Origin: Caballeronia glebae
GTDB lineage: Bacteria > Pseudomonadota > Gammaproteobacteria > Burkholderiales > Burkholderiaceae
NCBI RefSeq assembly: GCF_001545035.1
Contig: NZ_FCOJ02000004.1
Location: 62,001-126,000, forward strand
Reading direction: 5' to 3'
DNA length: 64,000 nucleotides
The first letter of the stretch is position 1. Each line of letters begins with the position of its first letter. Below, piece by piece: positions 30,889 through 39,550 of this stretch. Below the pieces are notes generated by a model that made no database searches, had not been told where the DNA came from, and saw only the letters and a program-made list of their open reading frames with translations. Both the position numbers and the translations under genes were made by a program.

Positions 30889-33204
30889 TCAGGCGGCAAT
30901 GGCCTGACTGGAAGACGTCAGCAACACGGGAATGGACTTCGATGTCGGCGTGCCGGCGCCATCGGCCACCGATGACAACGGCACGAGCGGATTCGTCTCC
31001 GGATAATACGCACCGAGACAACCGCGCGGAATGTCGTACTCGACGAGCTTGAAACCGTCCACGCGACGCTCGACGCCGTCGTCCCACACGCTCGTGATAT
31101 CCACGAGTTCGCCCGGCTCGAACCCGAGCATGTCGATGTCCTCGCGGTTCGCGAACAGCACGCGCCGCTGTCCGTACACGCCGCGATAACGATCGTCGAG
31201 GCCGTAGATCGTCGTGTTGTACTGATCGTGCGAGCGCGTCGTCATGAGCGTCATGAGACGCTCCCCGTACAGGGCGCGGGCGCGGTGGATCGGCGTATCG
31301 AACGCGATCTCGTGCACGATGAACTGCGCCTTGCCGCTCGGCGTTTTCCAGACGCGCTCGCGCGAGGCCACGCCCAGATGAAAACCGCCCGGCTGCTTCA
31401 GGCGTTCGTTGTAACGCTCGAAGCCGTCGAGCACTTTCTCGATGCCGTCGCGAATCAACGCATAGTCGCCCGCCTGCGCGCGCCAGTCGACTTTGGCCGA
31501 GCCGAGAGTTGCATGCGCCATGCGCGCGACGATCGCGATTTCCGAAAGAAGATTCGCCGAGGCCGGCTTGTTCATGCCGTACGAGATATGCACCATGCTC
31601 ATCGAATCCTCGACGGAAACGCCTTGCGGCACGCCGTTCTGAATATCGATCTCGGTGCGGCCGAGCGTCGGCAAAATGAGCGCGTCGCGGCCGTGCACGA
31701 GATGGCTGCGATTGAGCTTCGTCGTGATGTGCACGGTGAGGTCGCACGAGCGCATCGCGTCCCAGGTGCGCGGCGTGTCGGGCGTCGCGATCGAGAAATT
31801 CCCGCCCAGGCCGATGAACACCTTCACCTTGCCTTCGAGCATTGCGTGAATGGTTTCGACGACGTCGTAACCATGCTCGCGCGGCGGCTCGAAATCGTAG
31901 GCGGCGCCGAGCCGTTCGAGAAACGCTTGCGTCGGCTTTTCCTCGATGCCGACGGTGCGGTCGCCCTGCACGTTCGAATGGCCGCGCACCGGGCACAGTC
32001 CCGCGCCGCGCCGGCCGATATTGCCGCGCATCATCATCAGGTTCGAGAGAAGCTGGATCGTCGGCACGGAGTTCTTGTGCTGCGTGAGTCCCATGCCCCA
32101 CGTCGCGATGGCGGCGCGGCCGTTCGCGTAGATATCGGCGAGACGGAGCACATCGTCCATGTCCACACCCGATTCCGCGATGATCGCGTCCCAGCTTTCG
32201 GCGCGCAGGTCGTCGGCGAAGGCGTCGAAGCCGACCGTGTGCTGCGCGATGAAATCGACGTCGAGCACGCGCTCGCCGCCGTTCGCCAGTGCTGCATCGT
32301 CCAGTTCGATCACGCGCTTCGCCACACCTTTGATCAGCGCGAAGTCGCCGCCCACTTTGGGGCGGATGAACACCGAGCTGATTTTCACGCCCTTCGGCGA
32401 GAGCAGGTCGAGCGTGTGCTGCGGACTCGCGAAACGTTCGAGGCCGCGCTCCTTCAGCGGATTGATCGACACGATGGTCGCGCCGCGTTTCGCGCATTCG
32501 CGCAACTCGCCGAGCATGCGCGGATGATTCGTCGCCGGATTCTGACCGAAGAGCAGCAACGTGTCGGCGTGCTCGAAGTCGTCGAGCGTGACCGTGCCCT
32601 TGCCGATGCCCACCGTGTGCGGCAAGCCACGGCTCGTCGCTTCGTGGCACATGTTCGAGCAATCGGGGAAATTGTTGGTGCCGTACATGCGCACGAACAA
32701 CTGATACAGAAACGCCGCCTCATTGCTCGCGCGCCCCGACGTGTAGAACGCGGCGCGGTCCGGATCGTCGAGTTTTTTCAGATGCGAGGCGATCAGTTCG
32801 AAGGCGTCGTCCCATTCGATCGGCACGTAACGGTCGCGCTTCGCATCGTAGACGAGCGGATCGGTGAGTCGGCCATGCTGCTCCAGTTCGTAGTCGCTCT
32901 GAGCCATCAGCGACGACACCGTGTGCTCCTCGAAGAACGCGGGCGTCACGCGCTTGCTCGTGGCTTCGGCGGCGACGGCTTTCACGCCGTTTTCGCAGAA
33001 TTCGAAGGTCGAGCCGTGCTCGCGGTCGGGCCACGCGCAGCCGGGGCAATCGAAACCGTCGGGCTGATTCTGCTTGAACAACGTCTTGAAGTTGCCGCCC
33101 GCCACCTTCTCCTTGACGAGGTTGATGGCGACCTGCTTCAGCGCGCCCCAGCCGGCGGCGGGATGCGTATAGGGTTCGATGCGTTCTTCGGGTTTCTTGA
33201 ACAT
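30889..33204 (-). CDS. FdhF/YdeP family molybdopterin oxidoreductase
   Basis: A 771-residue cytoplasmic member of the DMSO-reductase superfamily. Cysteines at 53 and 56 (CPGCAWPD) and 70 near the N-terminus suggest an Fe-S site, and 'CSNMCHEATSRGL' marks the Mo-site region. 'RGHSNVQGDRTVGI' and 'GLGGNFSIATPDTPRTWDAM' bind the pterin. Such YdeP-type proteins are annotated as formate-dehydrogenase-like, but the physiological substrate is unclear (E. coli YdeP is linked to acid resistance). No fdhD or partner subunit is present. It is divergent from the MocR gene at 33356 and convergent with the glucosidase gene, 14 bases apart. Confidence 0.9.
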   Translation of the reverse strand: MFKKPEERIEPYTHPAAGWGALKQVAINLVKEKVAGGNFKTLFKQNQPDGFDCPGCAWPDREHGSTFEFCENGVKAVAAEATSKRVTPAFFEEHTVSSLMAQSDYELEQHGRLTDPLVYDAKRDRYVPIEWDDAFELIASHLKKLDDPDRAAFYTSGRASNEAAFLYQLFVRMYGTNNFPDCSNMCHEATSRGLPHTVGIGKGTVTLDDFEHADTLLLFGQNPATNHPRMLGELRECAKRGATIVSINPLKERGLERFASPQHTLDLLSPKGVKISSVFIRPKVGGDFALIKGVAKRVIELDDAALANGGERVLDVDFIAQHTVGFDAFADDLRAESWDAIIAESGVDMDDVLRLADIYANGRAAIATWGMGLTQHKNSVPTIQLLSNLMMMRGNIGRRGAGLCPVRGHSNVQGDRTVGIEEKPTQAFLERLGAAYDFEPPREHGYDVVETIHAMLEGKVKVFIGLGGNFSIATPDTPRTWDAMRSCDLTVHITTKLNRSHLVHGRDALILPTLGRTEIDIQNGVPQGVSVEDSMSMVHISYGMNKPASANLLSEIAIVARMAHATLGSAKVDWRAQAGDYALIRDGIEKVLDGFERYNERLKQPGGFHLGVASRERVWKTPSGKAQFIVHEIAFDTPIHRARALYGERLMTLMTTRSHDQYNTTIYGLDDRYRGVYGQRRVLFANREDIDMLGFEPGELVDITSVWDDGVERRVDGFKLVEYDIPRGCLGAYYPETNPLVPLSSVADGAGTPTSKSIPVLLTSSSQAIAA

Positions 33205-33355
33205 GGCGTGTCGGATTGACGCGGATGGCTTGCGATGTTGGAAGCGTACTGTGTTCCGAAACGCCTGCGGCGCACAGAAAATGCGAAATAGAAGGAGTAC
33301 AGTTGCGGCGTTTTGCCCTAGACTTGACGCATTACCACGCCGGGACGAAAACCAC

Positions 33356-34807
33356 TTGAAGCTCTACGAAAAACTCGCCGACGAAATCGAAGAAGCCGTG
33401 CGGCGCGGCGTATTCGCGCCGGGCGAGAAGATCGCGTCGGTGCGGCAGGCGAGCCAGCAGCACGGCGTGAGCATCAAGACCGTGCTGCACGCCTATGCGA
33501 TTCTGGAGAGCCGCGGCATTCTGGAAACGCGTCCGCAGTCGGGCTATTTCGTGCGCGCGAAACCGCACGCGGGCGCGGCGCACAGTCAACCGAAGCGCGT
33601 GATCGCGACCGCATCGGAAGTCGATGTGAGCCGGCTCGTGCTTTCGACCTTGCGCAGCATCCGCGCGCACGACGCCGTGCCGTTCGGCTCGCCGTATCCC
33701 GATCCCGAGCCGTTTCCGTGGCGGCGCATCAACCAGTACGCGAACGCGATCGCGCGGCGGCAATCGAGCTGGAACCTCATCGACGATCTGCCGCCCGGCA
33801 ATCCCGAACTGATCCGCCAGATCGCACGGCGTTATGCGGAAAACGGCGTGCCGGTCGATCCGGACGAGATCGTCATCACGGTCGGCGCGACCGAGGCGAT
33901 CAACCTGAGCCTGCAGGCCGTCGCGCAGCCGGGCGACACGGTGGCGGTCGAGTCGCCGACCTATTACGCGATGCTGCACGCGATCGAGCGCCTCGGCATG
34001 CGCGCGATCGAAGTGCCGACGCATCCGGCGGAAGGCATCGACATCGAGGCGTTGGCGCAGATCATCGGAAGAAGAAAAATCGCCGCGTGCATGGTGATGC
34101 CGAACTTCCAGAATCCGCTCGGCTTTCAGATGCCGGACGAACGCAAGCGTCAGCTCGTCGAATTGCTGGGCGCGCACGAGATTCCGGTGATCGAGAACGA
34201 TGTCTATCACGAGCTTTACTACGGCGATACGCGCCCGTCGACGCTCAAGAACTTCGACACGAAAGGGCTCGTGCTGCATTGCGCCTCGTTCTCGAAGAGT
34301 CTGACGGCGTCGTACCGGATCGGCTGGGCAATGCCGGGACGATATCGGGCGCAAGTCGAAAAGCTCAAGTTCCTCAACACGCTGACGACGCCTTCCGTGC
34401 CGCAAGTCGCGATCGCGGATTATCTGCGGCAGGACGGCTACGACCGGCATCTGCGACGCGTGCGCAAGCTGTATCGGCAACAGTCGCGCATCATGAGCGC
34501 GATGGTCGAGCGGTTCTTTCCGGCGGGCACGCGCACGTCGGCGCCGCAGGGCGGCTACGTGCTGTGGGTCGAACTGCCGGAACGCGTCGATTCGATGCGG
34601 CTCTATCGCGCCGCGCTCGACAGCGGCATCACGGTCGGGCCGGGCTATATGTTCTCGACGCGCAATGCCTTCAGCCACTTCATCCGGCTCAACTACAGTT
34701 ATCCGTGGAACGCGCAGAGCGAGGCCGCGTTGCAGCGGCTCGGCGAACTCGTCGGCGAGATCGGCCAGCGCGCGGGCAAGGACGCGAACATGGGAGAACG
34801 CGCATGA
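33356..34807 (+). CDS. MocR-like GntR regulator / aminotransferase fold protein
   Basis: A 483-residue fusion of an N-terminal GntR winged helix (about residues 5-70, 'PGEKIASVRQASQQHGVSIKTV') with a fold-type I aminotransferase domain. The PLP lysine is in 'CASFSKSLTAS'. These proteins act as transcription factors, many using PLP. I favour the TTG at 33356 because it places the HTH at the very N-terminus as in relatives; an in-frame upstream stretch (from 33179) looks unlike protein. It is divergent from the YdeP-like gene, the likely target, and overlaps the next gene by ATGA. Confidence 0.85.
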   Translation: MKLYEKLADEIEEAVRRGVFAPGEKIASVRQASQQHGVSIKTVLHAYAILESRGILETRPQSGYFVRAKPHAGAAHSQPKRVIATASEVDVSRLVLSTLRSIRAHDAVPFGSPYPDPEPFPWRRINQYANAIARRQSSWNLIDDLPPGNPELIRQIARRYAENGVPVDPDEIVITVGATEAINLSLQAVAQPGDTVAVESPTYYAMLHAIERLGMRAIEVPTHPAEGIDIEALAQIIGRRKIAACMVMPNFQNPLGFQMPDERKRQLVELLGAHEIPVIENDVYHELYYGDTRPSTLKNFDTKGLVLHCASFSKSLTASYRIGWAMPGRYRAQVEKLKFLNTLTTPSVPQVAIADYLRQDGYDRHLRRVRKLYRQQSRIMSAMVERFFPAGTRTSAPQGGYVLWVELPERVDSMRLYRAALDSGITVGPGYMFSTRNAFSHFIRLNYSYPWNAQSEAALQRLGELVGEIGQRAGKDANMGERA

Positions 34808-35070
34808 GCGATGACATCGATCCGGCGCTCGTCGCCGTGCTGACGCAGTTGTGGCGCGCGCGGACGGAAACGCCAGAGCGCGCGTGGTCGCTCGCGAAGC
34901 TTGCGAAACAGTCCGGTTTGCCGATGAGCGCGCTCAGGCGGCAATTGACCGGGCTTGCGGACGCCGGATTCGTCGAAGTGACGAGGAGCGAGGATGGCGC
35001 CGGCATCGCACGGCTGAGTGCGGAAGGCGAGGCGTTTTGCCGCGCGCTGTTTGGCGACGGCGTGCGTTGA
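34804..35070 (+). CDS. Small winged-helix DNA-binding protein
   Basis: An 88-residue protein with a helix-turn-helix pattern, 'WSLAKLAKQSGLPMSALRRQLTGL', followed by a wing-like 'GFVEVTRSEDGAGIARLS'. This resembles ArsR/MarR-type regulators reduced to the DNA-binding domain. The ATG at 34804 overlaps the MocR stop codon (ATGA), so the two are translationally coupled. It may assist control of the FdhF/YdeP gene; this is inference from context. Confidence 0.8.
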   Translation: MSDDIDPALVAVLTQLWRARTETPERAWSLAKLAKQSGLPMSALRRQLTGLADAGFVEVTRSEDGAGIARLSAEGEAFCRALFGDGVR

Positions 35071-35228
35071 CGGGCATCGCATCAGTTGCACATCACATTT
35101 CAACATAGTTGGCGGGTTCATCGACACGCGCTACGTTTCGATGCAAATTGTCCTTTCTGAATTCTTTCTATAGATTTCAAACAGCTAAATCGCTATGCTC
35201 CGGCGCTTTCGACTTCACCGCGCCTGCT

Positions 35229-36947
35229 GTGTATCTTCCGACCAAGACAAGTATCGCCACCGCTGCGTCATTGATGCTGGCCAGCGCCGCGGCATGCGCG
35301 GAAACGGCGGCGCCGGCGCCCACGCCAACGCGCGGGTTCGACGCCCAGCGCCTGCAGCAGCAGAACCTGAACGCGACGCTCAACGGCGGCGAGCTCGCGA
35401 ATGAACTCGTCGATACGGTCCCGCCCGCGCAGACCCGCGATCTCGCACGGCTGCCGGCGGAGCAGCCATGCTTTCCGATCCGCGAAATCGTGCTGCGGGA
35501 CAATCCGTTCCGAAACCTCGAGCAGATCGTCAAGCCGGCGGAAGGTCAGTGCATCGGTACGCAAGGCTTGAAGATTGTGCAGGACGCGGTCGCCACCGAA
35601 CTGATCGAACGCGGCTATGTGACCACGCGCGTGACAGTCCCGGCGCAATCGTTGTCTTCCGAACGGCTCATGCTGCAAATCGCGCCCGGGCTTATCGGCG
35701 ACACACGCAGCAGCGATGACGCGATCGGCGCGCTCGCTACCGTGTTGCCGTTTGCATCGGGTTCGGTGCTGAATCAGCACGCGATCGACCAGGCGCTCGA
35801 AACCATCCGGCGTCTTCCGTCGCAGGCGGATGCGCGATTCGATATCGCGCCGGGTGAGTTGCCGGGCGAATCGGATGTCATCCTGTATCCCGGCAGTGGA
35901 AAACGGTGGCATGCATCGATCGGATACGACAATGCGGGTCCCGTATCGACTGGCAAGAACGAGGTATCCGCTTCCCTCACCATCGATTCGCCGCTCGGGC
36001 TCTACGATCAAGTGCAACTGTACGGGCTCAGCAACGCGGATCGGGGGGCGCCGGGCAAAGGCACTGACGTGGCGGCGACGTCCTACAGTGTGCCGTTCGG
36101 CTACGGCATGTTCGCTTTCGACGCAAGTCAGTCCAACACCTTGCAGTCCGTCGCGTCGACCTATGGTCCGATTCAGTACGCGAACATCCAGAAATACGCG
36201 AGCGTCCGACTGTCCGCGGTCGTGCATCGCAACGCGCGTTCGCGCACGGAGCTTCGCACACGGTTTTATCGCGCGACCAATGACGTTCGCCTCAACGCCG
36301 CGCCGCAGGAAATCAACGCGCGCGATGTCTATGGCTTCGAACTCGGCGCGTCGCATCGGCGTTATATCGGCCGCACGCAACTCGATGCATCCGTCGGCTA
36401 CACGGGAACCTTGCCCGGAATATCGAAGATGACCGGCTATGTGGTCGATCATCCGGGGCGAGCCGGACGCCAGCAACTGGAAACCGCCAGCGTGAATGCA
36501 CTCACGCCTTTTCGCATCGGCGGCCAGACGTTCTCGTGGCAGACGAACTGGCGGACGCAGAACGCGCTGACGCCGGTGGCGGCGCCCGACTATTTTACGA
36601 TCGGTACACGCTTCGCCGTGCGCGGTTTCGACCAGCGAACCACGCTTGCGGCTGAAAGCGGATGGACTCTTTCGAACGAACTCGACTGGTATGCGCCAAC
36701 GCCGCTTGGCACTCAGGCGCTCTACGCAGGTGTGGATGCCGGACGTGTTCGCGGCCCGACGGCGAAATATCTGGTGGGTAATACGCTGGTCGGCATGGTG
36801 TTCGGTGTGAAGGGTTCTCTGGCAAAAAAGAGCTTCTCCTCGTCGAGCGTCGCTTACGACGTCTCGGTGGGCTGGCCGCTCCACAAGCCAGCGGGTTTTT
36901 CCGATCGATCGCCAACCATGTTGATGCAGGTCAGCGTGTTGATTTGA
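35229..36947 (+). CDS. Two-partner secretion outer-membrane transporter (TpsB, ShlB/FhaC family)
   Basis: A 572-residue outer-membrane protein. A signal peptide (about 1-24, cleaved at 'AAACA') precedes a POTRA region ('CFPIREIVLRDNPF', 'GLKIVQDAVATELIERGYVTTRV') and a 16-stranded-type barrel with the FhaC motif 'TIGTRFAVRGFDQRTTLAAESGWTLSNELDW' (the VRGF/Y motif near residue 460). It exports the TpsA protein encoded next. I chose GTG 35229, which begins the signal peptide directly; an upstream TTG at 35109 would add 40 unusual residues. It ends 47 bases before the tpsA gene. Confidence 0.85.
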   Translation: MYLPTKTSIATAASLMLASAAACAETAAPAPTPTRGFDAQRLQQQNLNATLNGGELANELVDTVPPAQTRDLARLPAEQPCFPIREIVLRDNPFRNLEQIVKPAEGQCIGTQGLKIVQDAVATELIERGYVTTRVTVPAQSLSSERLMLQIAPGLIGDTRSSDDAIGALATVLPFASGSVLNQHAIDQALETIRRLPSQADARFDIAPGELPGESDVILYPGSGKRWHASIGYDNAGPVSTGKNEVSASLTIDSPLGLYDQVQLYGLSNADRGAPGKGTDVAATSYSVPFGYGMFAFDASQSNTLQSVASTYGPIQYANIQKYASVRLSAVVHRNARSRTELRTRFYRATNDVRLNAAPQEINARDVYGFELGASHRRYIGRTQLDASVGYTGTLPGISKMTGYVVDHPGRAGRQQLETASVNALTPFRIGGQTFSWQTNWRTQNALTPVAAPDYFTIGTRFAVRGFDQRTTLAAESGWTLSNELDWYAPTPLGTQALYAGVDAGRVRGPTAKYLVGNTLVGMVFGVKGSLAKKSFSSSSVAYDVSVGWPLHKPAGFSDRSPTMLMQVSVLI

Positions 36948-36994
36948 CGGTCTGTGGTTGAGATCGTAACGGTTTTATAGATATAGGAATACTA

Positions 36995-39205
36995 ATGAAA
37001 GAAGTAAAAATGCACCAGAACAAACTGGCGCGCGGCCGCAATGCGCAGCAGGCGTCACTGTGGTTCGTGGCGCGCTCCAGCGCGTTCGCCGCGCTGTGCG
37101 CGTTCGGCATGACCCCGATGCTGGCGAGCGCACAGATCGCCGTCGATCCGTCCGCGGCCGCGCGCGCCACGCTCGGCACGTCGTTGAACGGTACGCAGGT
37201 CGTCAATATTGTCGCGGCGAACAGGGGCGGTGTGTCGAATAACCTGTTCACCAACTACAACGTCGGCAAGTCCGGCGTGATTCTCAACAACGCGACTCAG
37301 GCCACGACGACGCAAATCGGCGGCGCGGTTCAGGCGAACGCGATGCTCGGCAATCAGGCTGCGACCACGGTTGTGTTGCAGGTGACTTCCGGCGCGCCGT
37401 CGCAGCTGCTCGGCATGACCGAAGTCGCTGGCCGTGGCGCGAACGTCGTGCTGGCGAATCCGGCCGGCATCTCGTGCAATGGCTGCGGCTTCCTGAACGC
37501 ACCGCGCGTGTCGCTCGCGACCGGCGCGGCCATTCTGAACAACGACGGCTCGCTTGCGGGCTTCGACGTCAAGCAAGGCCAGATCGCGGTCGATGGCGTC
37601 GGTCTGAACGCATCGGGCAGCGCGGTCGATCTGATCGCGCGCGCGATGACGATCAACGGCAAGGTACAGGGCAAGACGATCGATGCGATCGCGGGCGCGA
37701 ACCGGGTCGACTACGCAACGAAGAACGCCACCGCGCAGGCGGGCACGGGCAGCAAGCCGCAAGTGGCGATCGACGTCCAGTCGCTCGGCAGCATGTACGG
37801 CGACGGCGCGGTGCGCATGATCGGCACCGAAGCCGGCGTGGGCGTGCGCGACAACGGCGCGATTTCGTCGCTGAACGGCGCGATCAACCTGTCCGCGAAC
37901 GGCGACGTGAGCATCGGTGCGCCCGGCAGCATCAAGGCTGGCGCGGATGCGATGATCAACGGGACGAACGTGACGAATGCCGGCAACGTGACGGCGCGCA
38001 GCGTTTCGATGCTGGCCACTCAGGCGCTCGCCAACACCGGCACGGTGTCCGGCGACGGCATCGGTCTGGTCGGACAGCAGTCGCTCGTGAACAGCGGCAC
38101 GGTGAAGGCTGGCTCGAATGCGACGCTCGGCGGCGATCGCGTGACGCTCAACGGCGGCACGGTCACGGCGGACGGCAGCGTCGCGCTGAACGGCCAGACC
38201 CTCGTCAACCAGAAAGCCACCGTCAACGCAGGCCAAATGCTGGACGTTCGTGCGAATAGCCTCTCGAACAGCGGCGTGCTGTCGAGCGGCGGCGACGCGC
38301 AGATCATCGCGCAGACGAAGCTCGACAACGCCGGCGGTTCGATCGCCGTCGCGCGCAGCCTGACGGTCAACAGCGCCTCGCTCGACAACACGAACGGCAA
38401 GCTCGAATCCGCGCACGGTTCGGTCGCGATGCAGGCAGGCCAAATCGTCAACGCCGGCGGTAGCGTGAAGGCCGGCCAGTCGCTGTCGTTTGACGCACAG
38501 GACATGGACAACTCGAAGGGTACGATGTCGTCGGGCGGCGACGTGCGCGCCAACGTATCGAGCGGCCTGAAAAATGCGAACGGCACGATCGCGGCGTCGA
38601 ATAATGCAACGATCGATGTTCAAGGCGCGCTGGACAATGCAGCGGGCGCGATCAAGGCGGGCAACGCGCTGGCCGTCTCGGCGCTCGGCATCGACAACCG
38701 CGGTGGCAGTCTGAGCACGGATCGCGGCGCGATGCAGCTTCAGGGTCGCGAGGTCTTGAACGCAAACGGCAAGATCGCTTCGGGCGACGCGCTACGCGTG
38801 AATACCGACAACCTGACCAACGACGCCGGTTCGATCGCGGCGAAGCGCAACGCCACGTTCAACGTCGCGAATCGCCTCTCCAACGTCGGTGGTTCGATCA
38901 AGTCGGATACGCTCATCGACGGCACGGCAGGTACGCTGGTGAACGACCGCGGCACGATCGCCGCGCCGAACGGCGCGAACATCAGCACGGCGGCCAGCAC
39001 GAGCGCGGGCGGCAATCAGGGCGGCAGCACGAACCCGATTCCTCCCGCCGCCGGTCAGGCATTCGATCCGGGTCCCGGCTACGTCCGCGTTGCACCGCAG
39101 GACTACAATCCGGGCCGCTATCCGCAATCGGGCTTCGTCGGTCCGGATGGCGCCTTCTACTATTACGCCGGAACGAGCATGTCGGTCGCGGGCGTCACGC
39201 GCTAA
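36995..39205 (+). CDS. Two-partner secretion exoprotein with filamentous-haemagglutinin N-terminal domain (short TpsA)
   Basis: A 736-residue exported protein. The signal sequence runs to about residue 46 (cleavage after ASA). The TPS domain that directs secretion covers about 47-300 and contains 'ANPAGISCNGCGFLNAPRVSL', with a CxxC-type cysteine pair. From about 310 to 660 there are roughly 20-residue beta-helix repeats of the 'LDNAGGSI...L..NGKI.S' type. The end (about 680-736) is Pro/Gly/Tyr-rich with 'GYVRVAPQDYNPGRYPQSGF'. It lacks the pretoxin VENN region and any CdiA-like toxin, and no immunity gene follows. It is probably an adhesin or matrix protein. AGGA precedes ATG 36995. Confidence 0.87.
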   Translation: MKEVKMHQNKLARGRNAQQASLWFVARSSAFAALCAFGMTPMLASAQIAVDPSAAARATLGTSLNGTQVVNIVAANRGGVSNNLFTNYNVGKSGVILNNATQATTTQIGGAVQANAMLGNQAATTVVLQVTSGAPSQLLGMTEVAGRGANVVLANPAGISCNGCGFLNAPRVSLATGAAILNNDGSLAGFDVKQGQIAVDGVGLNASGSAVDLIARAMTINGKVQGKTIDAIAGANRVDYATKNATAQAGTGSKPQVAIDVQSLGSMYGDGAVRMIGTEAGVGVRDNGAISSLNGAINLSANGDVSIGAPGSIKAGADAMINGTNVTNAGNVTARSVSMLATQALANTGTVSGDGIGLVGQQSLVNSGTVKAGSNATLGGDRVTLNGGTVTADGSVALNGQTLVNQKATVNAGQMLDVRANSLSNSGVLSSGGDAQIIAQTKLDNAGGSIAVARSLTVNSASLDNTNGKLESAHGSVAMQAGQIVNAGGSVKAGQSLSFDAQDMDNSKGTMSSGGDVRANVSSGLKNANGTIAASNNATIDVQGALDNAAGAIKAGNALAVSALGIDNRGGSLSTDRGAMQLQGREVLNANGKIASGDALRVNTDNLTNDAGSIAAKRNATFNVANRLSNVGGSIKSDTLIDGTAGTLVNDRGTIAAPNGANISTAASTSAGGNQGGSTNPIPPAAGQAFDPGPGYVRVAPQDYNPGRYPQSGFVGPDGAFYYYAGTSMSVAGVTR

Positions 39206-39550
39206 AGGGCAGGCCGGTCATCGCATGATCGGCTGATCCGGAAACAGGCCGCCGAAACGCCATGCGTTCGGCGGCCTTTTGCATCGATCTGCGGCGCGTG
39301 CAGCCAATTCGGGGGCGATCGTTCGGGAGCGTGAATGAACACCGCGCTAACTTGATATACGATACGTAGCGGCAAATATCAGCGTTCGCGATTCGCAAGA
39401 ACGCGCGTATCAAGCTGCCAGATGCAATCGTATGGGCGTCGGCTCAATCGCTGGCGCGCTTCTGGTTTCCTGCAACATGAAGGATTTCCGCCTGACGATC
39501 CCGGCGTGCGAATGCCCTATCAACTGTAGCCGCGCCGGTCGCCACCGCCC
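39206..39550. other. Intergenic region after tpsA
   Basis: These 345 bases hold the tpsA terminator (39247-39280) and then the presumed promoter of the MocR-like gene at 39551. An AT-rich patch near 39350-39365 (TTGATATACGATACG) may be part of that promoter. No gene-like frame is visible. Confidence 0.4.
39247..39280 (+). terminator. Rho-independent terminator of tpsA
   Basis: A perfect 10-bp stem GGCCGCCGAA (39247-39256) with TTCGGCGGCC (39267-39276), a 10-base loop and TTTT. It lies 42 bases after the tpsA stop. Confidence 0.85.

Noticed and set aside
31228..33219. Long plus-strand open frame (663 codons) opposite the FdhF/YdeP gene
   Set aside because: Same GC artefact: arginine- and histidine-rich, no domains; the minus strand has conserved molybdopterin motifs.
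36995..39205. CdiA-type contact-dependent inhibition system
   Set aside because: The exoprotein lacks the VENN/pretoxin boundary and toxin domain, and no immunity gene follows before the terminator.
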